A stretch of DNA of 64,000 bases, taken from assembly GCA_030272585.1 (NCBI GenBank), contig BSYQ01000008.1, positions 3,410,001 through 3,474,000 on the forward strand, given 5' to 3'. A model generated the notes under the pieces. The model did not search any database. It was not told the DNA's origin and saw nothing but the letters and a program-made list of their open reading frames with translations. Shown piece by piece: positions 21,040-33,528 of this stretch. This DNA is from Bryopsis sp. KO-2023 (Eukaryota > Chlorophyta > Ulvophyceae > Bryopsidales > Bryopsidaceae). Position 1 is the first letter of the stretch, and every line of letters begins with the position of its first letter. The translations under genes were made by a program, and so were the position numbers.

Positions 21040-24000
21040 ATGAATCAATGGACACAGTTTCGAACGTTTCATATTTTTGTTATCTTGATCGTCGCCAGCG
21101 ACGGTGCTACCCCGAATGGCGGCACGTTTCATGCAGTGATAGGGCAGGATTCAATCGAGGAGGTTCTGGCCGAAATGGAGGAAGGGGGGATATTGACGCT
21201 GGTGTACGATCGAGCAGTCACCCTGCTTGATACCGTTGTTGTCGACAAAGCTGTTACGATTCAAGGTCGAGGGAAACAGGGCCCGCTGCTCACTTGTGGT
21301 GCTGGCGGCGCCGCCTTCGACATCGCATCGCAAAAAATTCAATGCACTTGCGTGCAAGTGGGGCTTCAAGTGCCACTTGCATTCCACTTGCACGCAAGTG
21401 CAACACTTGCAGCCCTACTTGCACGCAAGTCAATCACTTGCATCCCACTTGCGCGCAAGTCAATCACTTGCATTCCACTTGCACGCAAGTGAAAGCGCTT
21501 GCAGCCCCACTTGCGCGCAAGTCAATCACTTGCATTCCATTTGCGCGCAAGTGAAAGCACTTGCGGCCCCACTTGAACGCAAGTGAAAGCGCTTGCAGCC
21601 CCACTTGCGCGCAAGTGGAATCGCTTGCACCTCCACATGCAAATTCTGCAGACAATGCCTATGACCGACTCGATCGTGGCCTCATTGTCCGTGTGCCCCA
21701 ACCGTTTTGGCACTCCTCAGATGTCGGAGTGGTTTTTGCCGCCGAACGCGAGCGAGAAGGAGGTGGTGAGGAGGCGTGGCCATAAACCACACAAAGCGCG
21801 AGGAAAAAGAAGGATCGAAGAAACGCTTTATTTTGCTTTTCCTAAACCCGACACGATCCCAGGCATGGAGGAGAGTTCGAGGGTAGCCTGGCTGGGGCTG
21901 CGCATTCGTTAAAAGTACTGTGGAAGGCGGTGGCGTCGCTCTCCGATCGTTCGGTGTCGGCTCTTCCCATTGAAGCGCGAGGATGGACATATGAAAGGTG
22001 TTGGAAAATCTGTCACAGTTACTGAACTTGGAAAAGTTCCAAGGTCTACACTGAGTTGGTGAAAACCAGCATGTATTGGAATCAAAATTCAATGACATGT
22101 GGGATGTGGTGGTTGATGGCCTTTTGTTGTTGCCTTGTGGTGTGTGTAGGATTGTTGATGGTTTGGACATTCCAACAACAAGTTTCCTGCACCGTTAGGA
22201 GGGGCACCTGTTAATTCAATGTGCCAGGACAAGCTAGGGAAGAACTGTTGCCATGCAAGCTGTCTTGTACTCTGAGATATTTGTGGTGTGCAATAGTGTA
22301 GATGTTGGAGAAAAATACCCCCCCCCCCCCGAGAAATGCCCTATGTTGACCATGCCCAGGAGCCAGTTCTCCACGAGCCTGAAGATGAAGTTTCAGGAAG
22401 CGTCAATGCCATGTGAGGTGCTTTTCAACAGTATTTACTTTGAAGTTAATCGTACTCAAAAAGTTTGCGAAGGAAAAATGCATAGGAAAAAATGCAAGAA
22501 TACTGTCATGAAGCACAGCATGTTCGATGCCTGAAAACAGAAAAACTTTATTTAAAAACAAGAAGCCATCTACAGTAATTGGACGACCCTGGCGAGGTGA
22601 ACAGCCTTAGCAAGACCCGCAAAGTATTGAATTTTTGTTTTATTTTGTTAGAGTTCCAAGGTTAATAAAACATATGGCAATTTGTGTTCATATGTAATAG
22701 TAGTAATAGTCCTATAATGGATGTTTGCCATACCAAATTCAATACTGATGTTTGAATGCATCTCCAGGAGCTTTAAAAATTGCGAGGTCTTTGAAAACTG
22801 CTGGGGGCCAAACGTTGGAGAACATGGAAGAATATCTTCATGAAAAGCTTCATTCTGTTGGAAGATATAGGTAATCTTAACCGCACTCATCTCCCCCCTC
22901 CCAAAAATGAAATCCAAAAATAATAAGAGAAAAAATAAAACTAAATAGAGATCAAATAGTGACAACAAGTATCAATTCTTTGTTGTGCCTGTATCCCAGA
23001 CACCTCAACCCTGAAAGGTAAGCTTACTCTCGTACTGTGATCCGGCACCAATGTCTGCACTTTCCTAGCAACAGCAGCCAGCGTCAGAGAATGAATTCTG
23101 CCACTAGGACAAGCTTTTGCAGATGAACAGCCTCAGGTGATGGGTCTTAGTCCAGGAGGGAAACTCAAGAATTGCAAGGGCTGCAAATTGGAGGTGCTCT
23201 CTGTGGAAAAACCACCCCAACCACGCAGCTGTGGGGTTGATCGGGAAGGCTTGTGGTAGACTGGAAACGAGCTGATCGATTTTAAAGGGTTAATCGATCT
23301 TTCATGATATTGAAATACCAAAAAGGGAGGAGAATTAGTCTAAGAAATTGATGGTTTGTGGGAAAGAGAAAGAAACTTTTTGAAGAGGCATGTGGCGCAG
23401 GGCTGGGTTCGACTCCTGGCAGCCTGGAGATTTCAGATTTAATTGTATGTGATAGACGTATTTGTATGTAAATGAGATTGTAATGAATAGATGTGGATGT
23501 TTGATAATGCTCAATTGTTTTAGAATGGTGCTGTAATAGTTTGAACGAGAAAATAATTAGGTGATTCATCCTCCACAGATTTCCCACTTGCAAGCAAGCG
23601 GGTTGGCAAGTGAGCACCCACTTGCATGCAAATGACAGTGCAAGTGAACGTCCACTTGCAAGCAAGTGAGACAACAAGTGAGCGCCCATTTGCACGCAAG
23701 TGATACAGCAAGTGCCCATTTGCACGCAAATGATACAGCAAGTGCTTGTGGGCGTTACCAACCACTTGCCCGCAAATGACTCTGCAAGTGGCCGTGTCAC
23801 TTGCAATCCACTTGCCCGCAAGTGCCACTTGCTGTATTATTTGCGTGCAAGTGACAGCGACAAGTGGGTTGCATGTGGATTGCAAGTGAGCGAATTTTTT
23901 GCGATGTCAGGTGAATTCGCCGATTTTCACCCAACCGCACATGCAGTGCAACGGCTCATCCGAGGCCACTTTGGATCAAGCGTTAAGCTTGTTTCCGTTC

Positions 24001-27000
24001 GTAAAACGCTGGTCAAGCTCGACCGTTGGTACTGCGGCGTTATAAACGTAACTCCAAGTCTTTGATACCGCCCCCCAGAGGCTGTGGGCAATCTGGAACC
24101 TGTTTGCACTTGAGAAGGTGTGTGGGGTGCCGCACACACTTCCCCAATCGTACTTACAAATATTTTTTACAACATGTTGATGATAAGAAAGAAAACACTG
24201 CTTTATGGACAGATCTGATGGTGTGGTTTTGAAGAACATGGCGATCGATGGCTGTTCTCCTCATGCTGTTGTTTTGCATTCCATGCCAGTGGAAGACCAA
24301 GCATCCACCGTGCAGGTAATGGCAGATCAAAAGGTCAATTAATGCATGAGGTTTCTGCGAACACCTTGTTGCACGCTTATCAACTTTTCGCGATTGATGA
24401 TGTTGCTGGGACTGGGTCTCAATTAGAATCCCCCAGCGCTGGTCCTTTTCGAATTCCTTTTTTTGGTGTCAAATGGCAGATCGACAGCCTATCGATCACC
24501 AACCATGGTGGAGGTGTGCATTATCGAAAGACAAAGGGTGGTCGACTGCGGTTGGAAATTTCGAATTCCGTTTTTGGAAATGGCACCAAGGCAGCAGTGT
24601 CCTTGGAGGGAGCAGAATCGGTCACAATATCGAACTCCAATTTCTTCAACACCACTGCGGGGGCGGACAGGGAAATGGGTGGCTGCGTCAATTTTTTATC
24701 GGTCCCCAATGTTCAACTGAAGTCGAGCAACTTTTCCGAATGCAGCGCAAAACATGGTGGGGCCATTTCTGTTACGGATAACTCAGGAGAGCTCGATCTG
24801 TGGTCAGTCACAGTTTCGGACTGTCAGTTCGAAAGGAATCGGGCAGATCTGAGGGGAGGGGGACTGCATGTGGAGATGAGCTCCCAGGGAGCGGTTGCAA
24901 TCGAGAGTACGAGGTTTCAAAGGAACCTCGTCGTTGATCAAGAGAATAATAATATCATGCAAGCACTGGGTGGGGGCGGGGTGTATGCAGCACTACTGAC
25001 AGACCCAAGGGGTGGGGGGGCTCCGGAGATGGATGTTCGAATTGAAGGCTCATATTTTGACGGAAATGCTGCACCGAAGTTGGGGGGTGGCTTGTTTATG
25101 TTGGATGTGACGAGAACACAGATAGAATCCAGTAATTTCACCGAGTGTAAGTCTGCTGAGGGGGGTGGGGTTTGGTCACAAAACAAGGGAAGGGCTAATG
25201 AGTGGGCCATCGAAGTGTGGAATTCATATTTCGAAGGCAATATGGGGATGGAGTCGGGGGGAGGCCTTGCAGTGAGAAGCGAGGTGGATGGATCGATTGT
25301 TGTTGGCCACTCAGAATTTGTCGATAACAAAGGGGGAGTCCATGGAGGAGGGATGGCAATCAGTCAATCAGGAGGGGGAGATGTGAGGGTACGCACCGCC
25401 CATTCGATTTTCAAGGGAAACTCTGCTGGATACGGTAATGGGCTGTCTTGCAAAAACATTGGGTTGGTGGAGCTCAGTTGGACGTCTTTCCTCCACAATC
25501 ATGCGCCAACTGACAAGATTCATGGGGTGGGCGGGGGAGGAGCCACATTCCAGGAAGTAGGAGCGTTGAATATTTCTAGGAGTCTGTTTCTGAACAACAC
25601 ATCGTCCGGCAATGGTGGTGGCTTTAACTATTTACCCGCAAGAAAGCCCAGTTTGTCAGACAGAGCTGGATGCCCTGACCGGCCTTGGGTCAACCTGATG
25701 CATGTCACATTCAAAGAGAACCGGTCCCTCAGAAAAGGAGGTGGATTATTTCTCCAAAACCATTGTGCATACTCGGTCGAAATTCAGGGAGCAGAGTTCA
25801 TTCAGAACAGGGCATTCGGCGATGGGGGTGCTGTGGTGGTCGATGGAGAGGTGGACATGTGGATGCGTTCGTCCCTTTTTTTGGGGAACTTTGGGGAAAT
25901 GCATGGAGGGGCAGTAAAACTGGACGGTGGAGATCATCATATCAAAAGATGCAAATTCTCTGACAACCAAGCAGGGATGGGAGGTGGTGGCATCAATTCT
26001 CAATTTGCTCGTGAGTTTTCTTCTCGTTTGTTTCCTCAAATGACCGATTTCCAGATGTCCCAGATACACTTTAGGATTTGTGCGGGTTTTTTTTGGATCC
26101 CCGCACAAACACTCAAAACCCCAGGACACACCCAACATAAACCGGTTTTTCTATATATATATAGTGGTGTTGTGGTGAGGGGTGGAGCATGTATCTATAT
26201 TATATATTTCTGGATTTTTCCCACTCCCTCCTCCCCTAAGAATAAATAATGCAACATTGATTGAACAAACAAGGTATTGCAACAATTCATTGAACAAAAA
26301 AGGAATAAAAAAAGATGACTAAAAAATATATATATTAGAATTTGTTTTTGAATATTCTTTCATTGGCCTGATTGTTGGAATTTGTTTTTTGATATTTTAC
26401 TTTTTTTTCAAGAATTGTTTATAAACCATTAATTATCTGGGATATTTTGCTAGTTGTTTTGTTTTTTTCACTCTCAGAATAGAAACAGATCATCCCACAG
26501 CACATTCCCCCCTCCCCCCATGGTTCCTCACAGCAAATCTTTGCCCCTTCTTTTTTTTTTCAAGTTAAAAAAAAGACACTGAAATGCTGTAGCCCAAAAC
26601 AAGTTTGTTTTAAATCCGACTGGTGGATGTATTTCTATTTTATTTATTTACTTTTGCTCCACAGGGTCTGTATCTGTTTTCGATTCTCACTTCTTTGGCA
26701 ACAATGCCACCTATGGTGGTGCCTTTACAGCAAAAGACAGCCAGGCCAGACTCATAAACACCACGGCGATAAGAAACTGCCATTTTGAGCGAAATTGGGC
26801 TCTCGGTGGGGGGGCCATCTGCGTGACCGCCATGCAACACATGGTGTTAGATAACAGTACGTTTTTGGACAACTCAGCCTGTCTGGGGGGTGCGGTACTG
26901 TTTTCTCCTGGGGAAATGCCAGAGGTCCAATGCTACGTACACGACTCCTTTTTCAAGGGAAACAAAGCCTACATCCCAGATCCGCAACTATTGGCGAACG

Positions 27001-30000
27001 TGACTCCGGACGTGGCGGCGTACACAGATTTCATTGGTGGTGGCGGAGCTGTGGCAATTCTCAATCGAGTAGCAGGGGCGGGGTGGGACTTCTTGCGCTG
27101 GACAATCAGATTTTTGTCTGATACTTTTGAAGAGAATTCAGCGGTGAACGGGGGTGAGTGTCAGGATTTATGGAAACATTCCAAAGCAAATTCCCTGTCC
27201 AATCCCCGCCCGTCCGGGCCCCAGTGCTCAACCTCTGCATGAATAGATCGTTACTCGCGTGTTTGTCATGTCAGCAGGGGCCTTGCTGGCACTTCTCCCT
27301 AGGACGGAATCCATCACCTTGCATGATTGCCGTTTCGCAGACAACTGGGCTTGGCAAGCGGGCGGAGCCGCCCTTGTGGACGATGCCTCCAAGGTCGAAT
27401 TCCGTTGCGCACCCGACCACAACTCGACCGCGCTCGCCACTGCCGACATAGGGAGTTGTGACGCCTTGCTGGGCAACAAGGTCAAATCCTTCTTGGAGAC
27501 CGATCTTGGCGACGATTTTGCGACGTTGGCGTTGGGGAGGATCAGAATCGACCCCCCTCGGATTGGAAAGAAGTTGAGCAGGCCAAGCTTGCCAGATATC
27601 ACGGTGACGGTGTCGGATATGCAGGAGAATGAAAAGATTCAGGGAGGCTTTGGACAGGCAAGAGAAGTCGCCGCTCATATATATCATATATTTGACTGTG
27701 TGTGTCACCCGTGTTTATCCAGCAGATACACCCAAGGAGAACGCACCAAAACTAACGATTGGCGTTGTATGGCTACCAATACTGTCAACTGCCTCTATGA
27801 TGAATTTTTTTATATTGCAAATGAGCGAAGGGAAGCAGTTTGCTGGGCGGCATCTTCGCATGTAAATCATATTTGTTTTTGTTTGAAAGAAAACAGCTTT
27901 TGGGTTTGTTGTGCAATCAGGTGGAATTGAACTTCACGGCGGCGTCGCCCGACATCACACTGGTTGGCAACACGCGCGCCAGTGTTGTGAACGGGACCGC
28001 CACGTTCAGGGGATTGATATTGCTGGGTCTTCCTGGCGTCCACACGCTAATTATCACAGCCACCAGTGTGGTAGGCTTGTACAATGCGGGCAGCTGGAGT
28101 GCGCAACTGGAGGTGGAGCTCCGTGAATGCGCGATCGCGGAAATAACCGTCCAACAAAACCCCAGCACCACGCAATGCGAGCACTGCCCCCCCACTTTCT
28201 TCTCGTTCAATGGGAGCGCTGAGTGGTGTTCGACCTGCGTTGCAAATGCGAACTGCTCAGGAATTCCACATCTCCACCCCTTTGTTCCAAACAAGAACTA
28301 CTGGCATTCCAGCCCGTTTTCCCCTCAAATCCATCTGTGCTTGCATCATTCGTCGTGCGACTACCCGGGTCGATCGGAGCAGCTCCAGGCTTTCTTTGCG
28401 GAGAAGCTTCCCGCACCTGGGACGCACTATGGGCAAGATGAGTACCCTCTTTGCGCACAGGTTGGGATGAGTTGCAGACGTGCAGTCTGTCATAACAACA
28501 CAAAAAAACAGTTTTTCAGTTTCTGTGTAGGAACTGGATCGTTTGGAAATTTGCCTGCAGGCCATTTTCAAACCACCAAACAGATCCCCATATCGCTCCT
28601 TTTTAAACTGGCGGATTTTCATAAGGTGTCTTTGATGAGGTGTATTTTGAGGAAGCGTACGTGGAACAAACGTACGATTTGTTGAGCTCCACCTTGTGAA
28701 GCCGTGTTATTTTTGAGGGGGGGGGGGGCGTTTTGCTATTCACAGGGCAGCAGTGGACCTTTGTGTGGCTCGTGCGATGATGGATACGGACATCTCACGA
28801 TTGGGAAATGCGTCCATTGCAGCTCGAACACATGGGCTCGGCTCAGCATACTGTTCGTGATTTCCTGCACTGTTTTGTTCGGCGTTTTGATAACCCGAGC
28901 GAATCTGCCTCGCAATGATGACGATGACCAGTGTGTGGAAATGGGTGTGTTCCACAATGGTGTGTTTCACCCGCCGCCGCCTGTTGACGACCAACCCAGG
29001 CCGATCGACATCATCAAGGCAAGCTTGCCTTGAGCTTAAGCTCGATGGAGGAATGGCTTTGATCTTGAGAGTATACCAGTGTGTTTTATTTTCATCGATA
29101 AGAATAGAGAAAACGATATGTGTTTTCCTGTGGAGACAAAAAAACTATTGGGGGGGGAGAGGGGTTTACGGATGGTGTTTGCTTTTCCTTGCTTGTTCTG
29201 GAAAAAAGATGCATGTCGGTGTTCCTGCAGATTGGCATAAATTTCTTCCAAGTGAATGCGTTTGCACTGGTGCTGAGTTTCGGCTGGATGAATTTTGCTG
29301 AACTCCTGCTCAGGATACAAGGTACAGTTAAAAACGGTGTGGTGGTTAGCAGAAGAAACCCATTAGCTGAATGAATAACATGCAAATGAATTTCTGGCCG
29401 CCTTTTTCGTTCGTCCGCAGCTTTTTTAGCTCGCGCCAGCGCAGGAGGTAGCGTCCTGGTTCCAGAGTGCGCATTCCCATTTGGGAAGAATAAAGCCATA
29501 AAGGTTGCTTTTTTGAATGCGGCCACTCCCTTTGCTTCTTCTGCAACCGCTGCGGGGCTGTGGTACCTGATCGCCAGAAGAAATGGCGCTCTACAGTCTA
29601 TCCGCCTCCATCTCCAGATCCTTGCCTGGTCTTTTGCATCCTTCACGTACATTTCCTTGACCAGAGTGTTCATGGGAATGTTTTATTGCCCTGAGGTGGA
29701 CAACGATGTGGGTGATTTTGCCGGTTATGCGGTGTTTAAAGGCCGTTACTGGGGTTGGGACACTCGATTCAAGTGCGGTGAAGGTGGCAGAACTCTCCAT
29801 TTAGTCGTAGGAGTCGCGGGATGTACCATTTTCTCCATAGGTTTCCCTCTTTGCCTGACGTTTTTTCTGTTTAAACACCGGCGGACACTGGAGGAGGCAG
29901 AGTTCCGCACATCCTTCGGCTTCTTGTACGCAGGGTACAAGAATGGAACGGCCCATTGGGAGGCTGTGATCATGTTGCGGAAATTTTCGATGGCAGGCGT

Positions 30001-30514
30001 GGACGTTTTCGCTCGCTTGCTTGGCGTTGGGCTTCAAGGATTTTTCATGCTGGGGGTGATGATCATCGCACTTGCCTTGCAATCGCTGTTCAATCCTTTC
30101 AGATCGGACCTGCTCAACACCATCGAGACCATGTCCCTCGCCACGTCGAGTCTGACCTATTTTGCGGGCGCCCTGTTTCACTACCCCCATATTTCTGGCA
30201 TCAGCGAGTGGATCTTTGGGATGCTGGTAGGTCTGACGAACTTGAGCTTCACGATTTACCTCATCTACCTGGTGCGTCATGTCGTACCAACCTGCCTGGA
30301 ATGGGTGCGAGACCAAGTGTTGGAGATGTGCAGAACCTGTAGCATATTCTGCCGGAACTGCATGGAGTGGTTAAAAGCCCATTTTTTGGAGCTTTTTGGA
30401 ACTTGCCGTGGATTTTTCGCAAGCTGGGGAGTCAGTCTCCTCTTTCTCATTCTCACCATCGGCATCCTCGTAGCTTTCAGTTTTTGCCGCCTTCTGCCTT
30501 CCTCACGCTCTTAG
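21040..30514 (+). CDS. Paralogue A: Pmp-repeat, Cys-rich, multi-pass surface protein (exon 1 carries an insertion)
   Basis: Nine exons: 21040-about 21324, 24213-24315, 24480-26010, 26665-27153, 27278-27657, 27921-28460, 28746-29018, 29231-29321, 29421-30514; about 1,595 residues if the insertion is removed. A signal peptide (HIFVILIVASDGA) is followed by a beta-helix lead-in (VDKAVTIQGRGKQGPLLTC). Exons 3-5 hold many GGG-[AGV]-type polymorphic-outer-membrane-protein repeats with FxxN/FxGN turns, a secreted right-handed beta-helix. Exons 6-7 form a Cys-rich module (CEHCPPTFFSFNGSAEWC; PLCGSCDDGYG), then the first membrane span. Exons 8-9 form a polytopic domain with RVFMGMFYCPEVD, GFLYAGYK and EAVIMLRKFSMAGVDVF. 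Ligand and function are unknown; cell-surface sensing or adhesion is inference. Introns 5 and 7 use GC donors (27658, 29019). A 2.58-kb transposon lies at the end of exon 1, so expression is in doubt. Confidence 0.85.
21343..21640. repeat. Left palindromic array, unit about 30 bp containing CACTTGCGCGCAAGTG
   Basis: Roughly nine units alternate a half-site (CACTTGCATTC or GCTTGCAGCC) with a full 16-bp palindrome CACTTGC[AG]CGCAAGTG. Spacing between full palindromes is close to 30-33 bases. The array remains open in all plus frames for about 150-250 bases and encodes repeated short peptides, which is a by-product of its repeat length. Confidence 0.9.
23580..23890. repeat. Right palindromic array of the same element
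   Basis: Degenerate CACTTGC/GCAAGTG half-sites and palindromes (for example CACTTGCAAGCAAGTG, ATTTGCACGCAAGTG) at irregular 20-40 base spacing. It mirrors the left array but is more diverged. Confidence 0.85.
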
Positions 30515-31794
30515 GGGGGACAATTGTATTTTATCTGTATTGTACATACGCATGATTCTTATAAAGAATGTACGACTGTTGGGTAATAGGGTGGGGTTGC
30601 GCTTTCTGCCCGCCTTTGTAGAGCATGTGTTGGGAGGTTTTTTTTGCAACCTCAACATGAGGTCAATTTTGGATGATTGTTCCGTAAAACGATGAATTAT
30701 TTTGTTGTAATGAGAAGTTGACCTTCTCAGTTTTGGGGATCACTATTACTAAGAGCAGTTCTATAAACCATGGGGTAGCTGTTTGCTCCACTATCGTTCG
30801 CTTCCTTTTACTTTTTCTGGGGGGCCAGATGAATTTTTCTTTTTGGGTGGCTCGTTTTATTTTCGAATTGCAACATCAATGTATTTGAGTTCATTGTTTT
30901 TTTCTCTTTTCGGTTGATATCCTTGGTCATTTTTCATTTTTGGACCACTTCTGTATTTGCTTGCAGCAGAGGCTCGGGCTTCTGCGCATGTCATATTTTG
31001 GTTTGGTTTGGTTTCTGGGACAGTGGGTGAGTCGAAGAGTTGAAATTCATAGGCAGGTGTTTTTGGTAAAACTGAGTCTTGCACTGTGTTAGCGTTCCTT
31101 GGCTGGACACTTCCTTGTAAGGCTTTTTCATCTTCGTCTATGCACTTGATTTTGTATTGTGAGGCTGCGTCGTTGCGACACAACAATTCAATGTGGCTTT
31201 GGGACGTCATGATGCTGCAGGATTTGCGCACTTCCTTCCCAAAAGACGAAAGAAGAATAGCGTTGGTTGAGCCTCTTCTGAAACGTTTTTTGAATTTTGG
31301 GAAATGTCAATCATCATGCAAGGTGAATGAGACCAACAGGTGATGGAAGGGAGGTCAGTTATCCTTTTTCTGGTTTTATTCGGAAGCTGAAGGGGGAAAG
31401 AAGGGGAGAAATTAAGTGGACGTAAATATGTCCTGTTTTTTTTTCTACATGGAGTTGCCCGGAAGGCACGAGAAAACAAAACCAACTCCGCTGTGAAGCA
31501 CAAATGACGCCTCCCCTGTTCAATCGACTCCAACACCAATTTATCTTGGCTGGGATCAAAAACTCATCGTTCGTCTTTTCAAATGGGGAGACCTTTTGAT
31601 AGAGCCAAATCTCTACACACCCATATTTTTGTGACTGCCACCCTTTGAATACCCCCCGCAATTCCATAGAGGGGCGCCCGAGGAGCATCAGACAGGGACG
31701 AGGGGACTTTCTCAGAAACAGAACGAAAAAAGATGCCTTTGTGGGATTCCAACCAGCGCCGCCAAAAGCTGATTCTAAAGTCTCCTGGCCTTTG
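30515..31794. other. Intergenic region 3' of paralogue A
   Basis: Apart from a possible small minus-strand gene (30857-31210), I see only AT-rich DNA and a weak minus frame at 31359-31688 that might be an exon. Nothing recognisable. Confidence 0.4.
30857..31210 (-). CDS. Small hypothetical protein, possibly a terminal exon
   Basis: A 117-residue frame starting MTSQSHIELLCRNDAASQYK and ending ELKYIDVAIRK. Unlike neighbouring shadow frames it is not built from homopolymers, has balanced composition and is rich in charged and polar residues. I recognise no domain, and see no signal peptide or membrane segment. It converges on paralogue A. It could instead be the last exon of a gene whose upstream exons (perhaps near 31359-31688 on the minus strand) I cannot assemble. 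Confidence 0.35.
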   Translation of the reverse strand: MTSQSHIELLCRNDAASQYKIKCIDEDEKALQGSVQPRNANTVQDSVLPKTPAYEFQLFDSPTVPETKPNQNMTCAEARASAASKYRSGPKMKNDQGYQPKREKNNELKYIDVAIRK

Positions 31795-32222
31795 GGGGGG
31801 GGGGCCAGATGTGTGTTTTCTGTATCGGTCTTCCTGGATCAGTGTTAGAGCTTCCCAGCCATGTCCAAGCTAGTTGTCCACATTTATGTATATTTGTCCT
31901 CCTCCCCCCCATTGTTTTATCACTCGCGTAACGGCACTTTTACCCAAATCATACCCATTGCATACCCAAGTACCCAAACAATACCCAGCAAGTACCCAGA
32001 CCGTACCCAGCATTGGGTACGTTTTGGGTAATTACCCACCTCACTACCCAAACTGTACCCAAACCGTACCCAATCCATGCCCAATAGTGGGTAGAATTGG
32101 GTAAGTACCGCACACATACCACATACCTATGGTAAGCGAGATATGCTTGGTATGCCGTGGGTACGCTTTGGGTAGTACCCAATGCTTACCCAAAAAATTA
32201 TAGGGATGGGTACGTGTTGGGT

Positions 32223-32658
32223 TTATGGAAAAAACTGGCTCGAAGTACCCACCCCAACACAACCACACAGACACTCCAAAAAATCATTCATTCAACCTTT
32301 AAAAAACTGTCCCATATGTTCGAAAATCGAATATGCCTTTGTCCGAAAGAGATTACCCCCTATACAAAATCCTCATTCATTTCCCTGTAACTCTCTTTTC
32401 CCCGTGCAGGACTTAAACAAAAAACTGCACAAAATCAAAATACCAAAGAAAAACGGGCCGGGTGGGCGGGAAAAGCAAAAAGGTGGCGAGAACATAAGGA
32501 CAACGCCTTTTAAAGCCACAAACTAGAACAGGGCGCACGCTGCCCCAAACACAAACGCAAGCGCTGCCACAAATGCGTCAGCCGCGGCTGACTGTGCCAG
32601 CAAAACCCGCCCAGTACCGATCCAGTCCATAAACTCATGAACTGGAAGTTAATAACAT
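32223..32658. repeat. 436-bp dispersed repeat, copy 1 (inside the CACTA-like element)
   Basis: Nearly identical to 35784-36223, from GGAAAAAACTGGCTCGAAG to GAACTGGAAGTTAATAACAT. On the minus strand it contains a terminal-exon-like segment, 32641-32523, preceded by ttccag and ending in TAG: it encodes EFMDWIGTGRVLLAQSAAAD... and ends GAACALF. This looks like a captured 3' exon of a membrane protein that is not otherwise in this window. Confidence 0.85.
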
Positions 32659-33076
32659 AAACATTGGGTACTTTTTGGCAAAACTACTTCCTATGTACCC
32701 AAACTTTACCCAGATGTGCCCAAAACGTACCCAAATGTGGTACGTAATGGGTATGCTGTGGGTAGTACCCAATATTGACCCAAAAAAGTTCAGGGATGGG
32801 TACGTTTTGGGTATTCTTTGGCAAAACTACTTCCTATGTACCCAAAGATTACCCAGACATGCCCAAAGCATACCCACCGTGGCTGGGACAGGTGGCACGT
32901 ATTGGGTATGTTTTTGGTACGCTTTGGCAGATCTGGTTGCGCACCTTTTAGACGTTGCCCAAATCGAACCCAAATGCGGCACAAACGCACTCATTACGCA
33001 TGTAGGCCTCATTAAACTTGCCGAAGATCTCGGTCTGCGGTGTTGAACAACGACAACGTTTCTGGTCGCGCTCTCG

Positions 33077-33152
33077 CCCCGCTTCAGAGTCGCGCTTGCG
33101 ATGCGACTACGAGCTCGCCGTCCCCGCTTCAGAGTCGCGCTTGCGATGCGAC
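33077..33152. repeat. 45-bp direct duplication in GC-rich segment
   Basis: CCCCGCTTCAGAGTCGCGCT and the next 11 bases occur at 33077 and again at 33122. The duplication lies in a GC-rich island within the otherwise AT-rich transposon interior. Confidence 0.8.
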
Positions 33153-33528
33153 CTGGAAGCATTGGACGGTGCCTTGGGCCTCTGATGAAAACGCTGGTAT
33201 CACCCTGAGGATCTATCGCTGCCATGCCAGTGTCAATGGGCACAGGCTCTGATACTTTCGTGGAGGCGGTCGGCATCCTCTCTACGTCAAGTCTTCACCC
33301 ACGTGGTCGGTGATGTTCCGCTTCTCTTCCCAGCATGTGCAATATTCTAGGTCAGGTAACATAATAAAACTGCACAAGGTTTAAGCAGCAACATGAATAG
33401 GGATATTTCATCTAAAAAAAGTATTATGATGTTGTTGTTGCCTTTCTGATTTTTTTTTTGGCCCTAAAGAGAGGCCTGTGAACTTTTTGTAGAGGGGGAG
33501 GGGCTCCCTAAAATGAAATTTGTTTCAG

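Larger units (their letters stand above)
21325..23906. mobile_element. DNA transposon with 15-bp TIRs and palindromic subterminal arrays, inserted at the exon 1/intron 1 edge
   Basis: The left end CATCGCAAAAAATTC (21326-21340) is the exact reverse complement of the right end (23892-23906). Each end is followed inward by an array of CACTTGC/GCAAGTG palindromes (21343-21640; 23580-23890). Outside, paralogue B shows the undisturbed site: B reads TTC CAT ATC AG then gtgaat at the donor. In A, TTC GAC ATC is followed by the element and then TCAG gtgaat, so the insertion is precise, with at most a 2-bp (TC) duplication. The interior (21650-23570) has no transposase frame that I can recognise. It is a non-autonomous, foldback-like element of unassigned superfamily. 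Confidence 0.82.

Noticed and set aside
21343..21640. CRISPR-like array
   Set aside because: The units are palindromes with near-identical spacers in a eukaryotic intron-rich gene. There are no cas genes, and the partner array and terminal repeats explain it as a transposon end.
23390..23430. tRNA-like T-arm (GGTTCGACTCC)
   Set aside because: No pairing acceptor, D or anticodon stems can be drawn around it; it is a chance or fossil match inside the transposon.
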